Source of the DNA: Alphaproteobacteria bacterium
GTDB lineage: Bacteria > Pseudomonadota > Alphaproteobacteria > UBA2136 > UBA6156
DNA: 44,825 nucleotides
Direction of reading: 5' to 3'
NCBI GenBank assembly: GCA_027483385.1
Contig: JAIXUT010000105.1
Span: 1 to 44,825, forward strand
The position numbers were made by a program, and so were the translations under genes. The notes beneath the pieces were generated by a model. The model searched no databases. It was given only the letters and a program-made list of their open reading frames with translations, and was not told the origin of the DNA. Numbering within the stretch: position 1 is the stretch's first letter; each line of letters opens with the position of its first letter. This document shows, one piece after another, positions 40,492 through 44,825 of this stretch.

Positions 40492-40959
40492 ATGACTGTT
40501 TTCTTGGCCAGCTACCTGAATGGGGTTGACCGCAAGGGGCGGGTTTCGGTGCCGGCGTCGTTTCGCGCCGAGATGGCAGGCCATAGCCGCCAGACAGTCG
40601 TGGTTTACCCAGCACCAACCAACAATAATGAGAGAAAGTATCTCCATGCGTGGGCTTATGATGATTTTGTTAAACTGGCGGAACGGATTAACCGGCTCCC
40701 CGCGCTCTCGCCCGTCCGCCAGCGGCTGGCACGCACGCTTCTTGCCACTGCTCGGCCTCTAAACTTCGACGACACGGGGCGGATTCAAATTCCGGAAGCC
40801 ATGCTACAAACCGCCGGCATTACCGAGCACATGCTGTTTGCCGGTGAAGGGGAATATTTTACGATTTGGGAACCAAGCGCCTTCGATGCCCAAACCGCCG
40901 CCGACGGTGCCTTCACCGAAGCCGACTTGGCCGAGTTGCATAGTTTGTGGCAAAGCTAG
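40492..40959 (+). CDS. mraZ: MraZ, transcriptional regulator of the dcw cluster
   Basis: 155 residues from ATG 40492. Two AbrB-like half-domains: FLASYLNGVDRKGRVSVPASFR and the second DDTGRIQIPEAMLQTAGI. MraZ forms a ring that binds TGGG repeats at its own promoter; four such boxes lie at 40313-40346. Upstream in-frame ATG 40414 is rejected because the family starts right before FLSTY-like sequence. The 5' UTR would be about 150 nt. Confidence 0.93.
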   Translation: MTVFLASYLNGVDRKGRVSVPASFRAEMAGHSRQTVVVYPAPTNNNERKYLHAWAYDDFVKLAERINRLPALSPVRQRLARTLLATARPLNFDDTGRIQIPEAMLQTAGITEHMLFAGEGEYFTIWEPSAFDAQTAADGAFTEADLAELHSLWQS

Positions 40960-40991
40960 GCAGTTTAGTAAAACTTCGCTAAAGAGTGGTC

Positions 40992-41897
40992 ATGTCTGCC
41001 GCTCACATCCCCGTACTGCTGCACGAAGCCATTGCGGCATTGGGCGAGATACATGGTCAGCTCGTGGCCGATGGCACCTTGGGCGGCGGCGGGCACACAC
41101 GGGCGTTGTTGGCGGCGGGGGCGCAGGTGGTGGCCACCGATTGGGACGCGGCAGCCATTGCGGCGGCGCAGGCTTGGGCGCCTACATACGGGGCCCAGCT
41201 TGAACTGTATCACGCGCCCTACAGTGATTTGCCCACAATTTTAGGGGTGCGGCGGCCAATGGGCGTGCTGCTGGATTTAGGCTTTTCATCGGACCAGTTG
41301 GATGACCCCGCCCGTGGCCTGAGTTACCAGTTGGCGGGGCCCTTGGATATGCGTCTCAATAGTACGCAGCGCACGACTGCGGCGGAAATTTTAAATTCAT
41401 GGCGCGAGGAAGCCTTGGCCGACCTGTTTTACTATGGTGCCGAAGAACTCAAAGCCCGCCCGCTGGCCCGGTTGATTGTACAAACCCGCAAAGCCAAGCC
41501 CTACACCCTGACTACTGATTTTCTGGCCACGATTGAAGCCATCTATCCGCCGCGTTTGGGCCTGAAGCGGGCGCACCCGGCGGCCCGGTTATTTCAGGCC
41601 TTGCGGGTGGCAGTGAACGACGAGCTGACGATACTGGAAGCCGCGCTACGCGGCTGCGCGGCCCAGCTGGCGGTGGGCGGCATTTTGGCGGTCATCACCT
41701 TTCAGCCCAACGAAGAACGCTTGGTGAAGAAGGTCTTTCGGGAACTATGCGTGGATACCCTGGACCCAGTGGGGCGCGTGGCGGCTGTGGCCAATTTCAA
41801 GCAGGGCAAAAAGTTAATGGCGGGCAAGGCCGAACTGGCCTTGAACCCGCGCGCGCGCTCGGCCATTCTGCGCACATTACAGCGGACCCATGAATGA
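40992..41897 (+). CDS. rsmH: 16S rRNA (cytosine-1402-N4)-methyltransferase
   Basis: 301 residues from ATG 40992 (GTG 40986 possible). Motifs: HIPVLLHEAI, SAM-binding DGTLGGGGHT, LLDLGFSSDQLDDPARGLSY, GPLDMRLN, HPAARLFQALRVAVNDEL and the C-terminal NPRARSAILR. Methylates N4 of C1402 in the ribosomal P site. It overlaps ftsL by 4 bp (ATGA). Confidence 0.95.
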   Translation: MSAAHIPVLLHEAIAALGEIHGQLVADGTLGGGGHTRALLAAGAQVVATDWDAAAIAAAQAWAPTYGAQLELYHAPYSDLPTILGVRRPMGVLLDLGFSSDQLDDPARGLSYQLAGPLDMRLNSTQRTTAAEILNSWREEALADLFYYGAEELKARPLARLIVQTRKAKPYTLTTDFLATIEAIYPPRLGLKRAHPAARLFQALRVAVNDELTILEAALRGCAAQLAVGGILAVITFQPNEERLVKKVFRELCVDTLDPVGRVAAVANFKQGKKLMAGKAELALNPRARSAILRTLQRTHE

Positions 41898-42244
41898 AAA
41901 ACGGCCTGATTTTAATTGCTCTGGTTTTAAGCCTGCTGGCCTTTATGGGCATGATGCGGATTAAGACCGAGGTGCAAACCATGGACCGCGAGCGTCTGCG
42001 GCTGGTGAATGTGCGCGCCGAACTGCGCGAAACCAAGCGGGTGCTGGAAGCTGAATGGGCGCTGCTGGCCAGCCCCGAACGGTTGCAGCAAATTGCCGAC
42101 AAGGCCGGCAAGGTGTATTTTAACGGCAGCGCCATGAGCCAGATAAGCTTTGTGCCGCCGCCTGTAAGCCCAACCAATGTAAGCCCCAGCCAGCTGGTCA
42201 GCCCAGCGCCCCGGCAAACCACCAGTCCGACAGGGATTTTCTAG
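41894..42244 (+). CDS. ftsL: Cell division protein FtsL
   Basis: 116 residues: short cytoplasmic start, one membrane helix (LILIALVLSLLAFMGMM), a coiled coil (RIKTEVQTMDRERLRLV on to RVLEAEWALLASPERLQQIA) and a Pro/Ser-rich tail. Sequence conservation is low in this family, but topology, size and ATGA overlap with rsmH fit FtsL. It scaffolds FtsB, FtsQ and the FtsW-FtsI synthase at the divisome. The next gene expected, ftsI, is absent; atpH follows instead. Confidence 0.82.
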   Translation: MKNGLILIALVLSLLAFMGMMRIKTEVQTMDRERLRLVNVRAELRETKRVLEAEWALLASPERLQQIADKAGKVYFNGSAMSQISFVPPPVSPTNVSPSQLVSPAPRQTTSPTGIF

Positions 42245-42253
42245 CCCAATCCG

Positions 42254-42283
42254 TTGACAGTGCGGCCAGTTATCAGGCATAAG
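42254..42283 (+). promoter_or_regulatory. Candidate promoter of the atp operon
   Basis: Perfect -35 TTGACA (42254-42259), 18-bp spacer, -10 CATAAG (42278-42283, four of six). The start would fall about at the atpH ATG (42290), implying a leaderless transcript or very short UTR. Confidence 0.45.
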
Positions 42284-42289
42284 CCCGCC

Positions 42290-42829
42290 ATGAGTGTTGC
42301 CACCCGCTATGCCAAAGCTGCTCTGGCAGTTGCCCAGCAGGATAAAGCCAGTTTCCCGCAGTTTGCCAATGCCGTAGCCACTTTGGCCGAGGCTGTAAAG
42401 GCGCCTGATGTGCTGGCGGGCCTGCAAAACCCCCGCCTGACGGCCGCCCAGCGGCAGCAATTGGCCAGCCAAATGCACCAAGCGGTAAAAGCCCCCAAAG
42501 CCTTGGCCAATTTGCTGGGCGTGCTGGCGGGTGCGCGGCGTTTGAACATTTTGCCAGCGGTACTGGCGGCGTTGCAGCAGGAAATGGCCGCGCAAGCGGG
42601 CATTGTAATGGCCACGGTGCAAACCGCTCAGCCCCTGACCGACACGCAAAAGATTACTTTAAAAGTGCAAATTAAAACCCACCAGCAAGCCCGCGATGTA
42701 CAGCTGCTGGAAGTGGTGCGGCCCGATCTGGTGGGTGGCTTTCGGGCATTTTTTGGTGGTCTGGTTTGGGATACCAGCATTTTGGGTGGCTTAAACCGCC
42801 TTAAAGCCAGTTTGAAACAAATCAGTTAA
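42290..42829 (+). CDS. atpH: ATP synthase F1 delta subunit
   Basis: 179 residues from ATG 42290. Starts SVATRYAKAALAVAQQ (usual RYA.ALF..A), with LANLLGVLAGARRLNILPAV and the C-terminal VRPDLVGGFRAFFGGLVWD, TSILGGLNRLKASL, which is the standard delta/OSCP ending. Connects F1 to the peripheral stalk. A longer frame from TTG 42254 is in fact the promoter -35. Confidence 0.93.
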   Translation: MSVATRYAKAALAVAQQDKASFPQFANAVATLAEAVKAPDVLAGLQNPRLTAAQRQQLASQMHQAVKAPKALANLLGVLAGARRLNILPAVLAALQQEMAAQAGIVMATVQTAQPLTDTQKITLKVQIKTHQQARDVQLLEVVRPDLVGGFRAFFGGLVWDTSILGGLNRLKASLKQIS

Positions 42830-42847
42830 GCAAAAAGGGAATTCATC

Positions 42848-44530
42848 ATGGCCGAAATCCGCGCGAGTGAAGTAACGAAAATTCTGACCCAGCAAATTGC
42901 CGACTTCGGCGCGGGTGCGACCATGGAAGAAGCTGGCACCGTATTGGCGGTCGGCGATGGCGTGGCCCGGGTGCATGGCCTGAGCGGCGTGCAGGCCGGC
43001 GAGCTGGTAACCTTTGCCAGCGCCAGCGGCGAAGCCTTAAGCGGCATGGCGCTGAACCTTGATGATGACCACGTAGGTTGCGTGATTTTCGGCGATGACC
43101 GTGGCGTGAAGGAAGGCGATGTTGTCAGCCGCACCAAGCAAATTGTAAGCGTGCCAGTGGGCATGGAAATGCTGGGCCGGGTAGTGGATGGCCTCGGGCG
43201 CCCGATTGATGGCTTGGGCCCAATCAAGGCCAAGCAGACCAGCAAAGTTGATGTAATCGCGCCCGGGATTGTGGCGCGCAAAAGCGTGCACGAGCCTTTG
43301 CAAACGGGCCTGAAAGCGATTGACGCCTTGGTGCCAATTGGCCGTGGCCAGCGCGAATTAATTATTGGGGACCGCCAAACGGGTAAAACAGCGGTGGCGA
43401 TTGACGCGATCATCAACCAAGCCAGCACCCACGATGGTAGCAAGAATGCCGTGTACTGCGTGTACGTGGCGATTGGCCAAAAGCGCAGCACGGTGGCGCA
43501 AGTGGTGGAGCGTCTGCGCAATACGGGTGCCTTGAAGTACACGATTGTGGTGAGTGCGACGGCGAGCGACCCCGCCCCGATGCAGTTTGTGGCACCCTAC
43601 AGCGGCTGCGCCATGGCCGAATATTTCCGCGACAACGGCATGCATGCGCTGATTGTTTACGATGACCTGAGCAAGCAAGCCGTGGCCTACCGCCAAATGA
43701 GCCTGCTGCTGCGCCGCCCGCCAGGCCGCGAAGCCTACCCGGGCGACGTCTTTTACCTGCACAGCCGCCTGCTGGAACGCGCCGCCAAACTTAGCGATGA
43801 GATGGGCGCGGGTAGCCTCACGGCCTTGCCGATTATCGAAACCCAGGCTGGTGACGTCAGTGCCTATATTCCAACGAACGTGATTTCAATTACCGATGGC
43901 CAGATTTTCCTGGAATCCGACCTGTTTTACGCGGGCATTCGGCCCGCAATTAACGTGGGGCTTTCGGTTTCGCGCGTTGGTGGCGCCGCGCAAACCAAAG
44001 CGATGAAAAAGCTGGCCGGTACTATGCGTCTCGATTTGGCCCAATACCGCGAAATGGCGGCCTTTAGCCAGTTTGCGGCCGACTTGGATGTAAGCACGCG
44101 TAAACTACTCAGCCGTGGTGAACGCCTGACCGAACTGCTGAAGCAAAAGCAGTACCAGCCCCTGCGCGTTAGCGAACAGTTGGTGGGCGTGTATGCGGGC
44201 ACCAAGGGGTACTTGGATGACCTGGCCCCCAAGCACGTGACGCTGTTTGAAGCACACTTGCTGGAGCTGGCCCGCAGCAGCTACGCCAAGCTGCTCACCG
44301 CCATGGATAAGGGCGTGATAACCGATGAGCTGGAAGCCGAGTTAAAAACCCTGATCGAGCGCGCCAAGGCCACCTTTAATGCCGCCGACCGCACCCTGGC
44401 CGCCGCGCAGCGTGGTAACGAAACCAAGCAGGCGGCCAACACCATGGCAGGCGCTATGGGCGTGGCCAAGGGCGCAACGAAAAAAGATGCCGCAAAGGCC
44501 GCACCTGCCAAAAAGCCCGTGAAGAAATAG
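42848..44530 (+). CDS. atpA: ATP synthase F1 alpha subunit with basic C-terminal extension
   Basis: 560 residues. Non-catalytic nucleotide-binding subunit: [26 protein letters not shown], Walker [41 protein letters not shown] in two conserved blocks, and [17 protein letters not shown]. The usual family length is about 510; the last 48 or so residues, rich in Ala and Lys (ending [10 protein letters not shown]), are extra. AAGGG lies upstream of the ATG; the gene is 18 bp after atpH. Confidence 0.97.
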   Translation: MAEIRASEVTKILTQQIADFGAGATMEEAGTVLAVGDGVARVHGLSGVQAGELVTFASASGEALSGMALNLDDDHVGCVIFGDDRGVKEGDVVSRTKQIVSVPVGMEMLGRVVDGLGRPIDGLGPIKAKQTSKVDVIAPGIVARKSVHEPLQTGLKAIDALVPIGRGQRELIIGDRQTGKTAVAIDAIINQASTHDGSKNAVYCVYVAIGQKRSTVAQVVERLRNTGALKYTIVVSATASDPAPMQFVAPYSGCAMAEYFRDNGMHALIVYDDLSKQAVAYRQMSLLLRRPPGREAYPGDVFYLHSRLLERAAKLSDEMGAGSLTALPIIETQAGDVSAYIPTNVISITDGQIFLESDLFYAGIRPAINVGLSVSRVGGAAQTKAMKKLAGTMRLDLAQYREMAAFSQFAADLDVSTRKLLSRGERLTELLKQKQYQPLRVSEQLVGVYAGTKGYLDDLAPKHVTLFEAHLLELARSSYAKLLTAMDKGVITDELEAELKTLIERAKATFNAADRTLAAAQRGNETKQAANTMAGAMGVAKGATKKDAAKAAPAKKPVKK

Positions 44531-44547
44531 TAAGAGGGTAAGCCCCG

Positions 44548-44825
44548 ATGCCCACCCTTAAAACCCTGCGTCTGCGCATTAAAAGCGTCAAGAACACGCG
44601 CCAGATTACCAAAACCATGAAGATGGTGGCGGCGGCGAAAGTGCGCCGAGCGCGGGCGGCCGTGGAAAGCGCACGGCCCTATGCGGCAAAGTTGGGTGAA
44701 ATTTTAGGGAATATCGCTGGCAACGCCAGTGGCGATGCGCCGCTGCTGCTGCAGGGCCGCGACCGCGTGCAGACGGTGCGCTTGATTGTGTGTGGCAGCG
44801 ACCGTGGCCTGTGCGGTGGCCTGAA
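44548..44825 (+). CDS. atpG: ATP synthase F1 gamma subunit, 5' part (cut by window end)
   Basis: ATG 44548 opens a frame with MPTLKTLRLRIKSVKNTRQI, TKTMKMVAAAKVRRAR and IVCGSDRGLCGGL, the conserved N terminus of the gamma subunit, which rotates within the alpha3beta3 ring. AGAGGG is 9 bp upstream. The first 92 codons are in the window. Confidence 0.95.
   Translation, partial: MPTLKTLRLRIKSVKNTRQITKTMKMVAAAKVRRARAAVESARPYAAKLGEILGNIAGNASGDAPLLLQGRDRVQTVRLIVCGSDRGLCGGL

Overview
The window (about 44.8 kb, GC-rich, dense, mostly vertically inherited genes) looks like a chromosome segment of a flagellated, chemotactic alphaproteobacterium. Reasons: an FlbD-type sigma-54 activator beside a sigma-54-like promoter at flgE, fliO/fliP/flgD/flgE/fliK homologues, a separate FlhB C-terminal-like protein, rnpB next to mraZ-rsmH-ftsL, an HrcA/CIRCE circuit, and an atpHAG operon. 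No transposase, integrase, phage structural gene or CRISPR array was seen. I cannot name the genus; the cheZ gene and the fused gene neighbourhoods suggest a less-studied lineage.

Layout. 1-980: end of trxB, an odd class II tRNA with a GTT anticodon, tRNA-Gly(CCC) on the minus strand, then two diverged inverted copies of a small repeat. 980-5447: aspS (minus), an ankyrin-repeat membrane-anchored protein and flbD (plus), closed by a bidirectional terminator. 5495-10875: a chemoreceptor and a LysM protein (minus), an oligopeptide-type solute-binding protein and dnaQ (plus). 10880-17562: a heat-shock operon hrcA-grpE-CYTH-dnaK-Gly-rich secreted protein-dnaJ behind one CIRCE operator, then a rhomboid protease. 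17567-18487 (minus): ihfB and a secreted Pro-rich protein.

18800-34105 is the motility block. cheY-cheZ-cheB-cheA run straight into two tandem MotB-like proteins and a 908-residue TPR protein. CheA has three tandem 23-residue repeats where the CheY-binding P2 domain would be expected. On the minus strand lie an FlhB-like protein, an 81-residue protein, fliO and fliP, with a Nudix-like gene that carries its own promoter, operator-like palindrome and terminator wedged between fliO and fliP. On the plus strand are fliK, flgD and flgE, with a sigma-54-type promoter directly before flgE.

34161-39722: an ABC exporter (minus) behind a leader that holds a probably leaderless 33-codon peptide and mutually exclusive RNA hairpins; fumC, an AT-rich acetyltransferase, a cytoplasmic-type amidase, a membrane protein and a MazG/HisE-like protein. 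39725-44825: rnpB (minus) with terminator, a perfect DnaA box, an mraZ promoter carrying four 10-bp-phased MraZ boxes, mraZ-rsmH-ftsL, and then directly the ATP synthase genes atpH-atpA-atpG (the last cut by the window end) where ftsI and the mur genes are usually found.

The most interesting items are the CheA linker repeats (possible CheY-docking peptides), the paired MotB-like proteins with only one retaining the ion-binding Asp, the ABC-exporter leader peptide/attenuator, the class II tRNA with an Asn anticodon, and the self-contained Nudix-like cassette in the fliO-fliP operon. All functional statements come from reading the sequence and recalled family knowledge; no searches were run.
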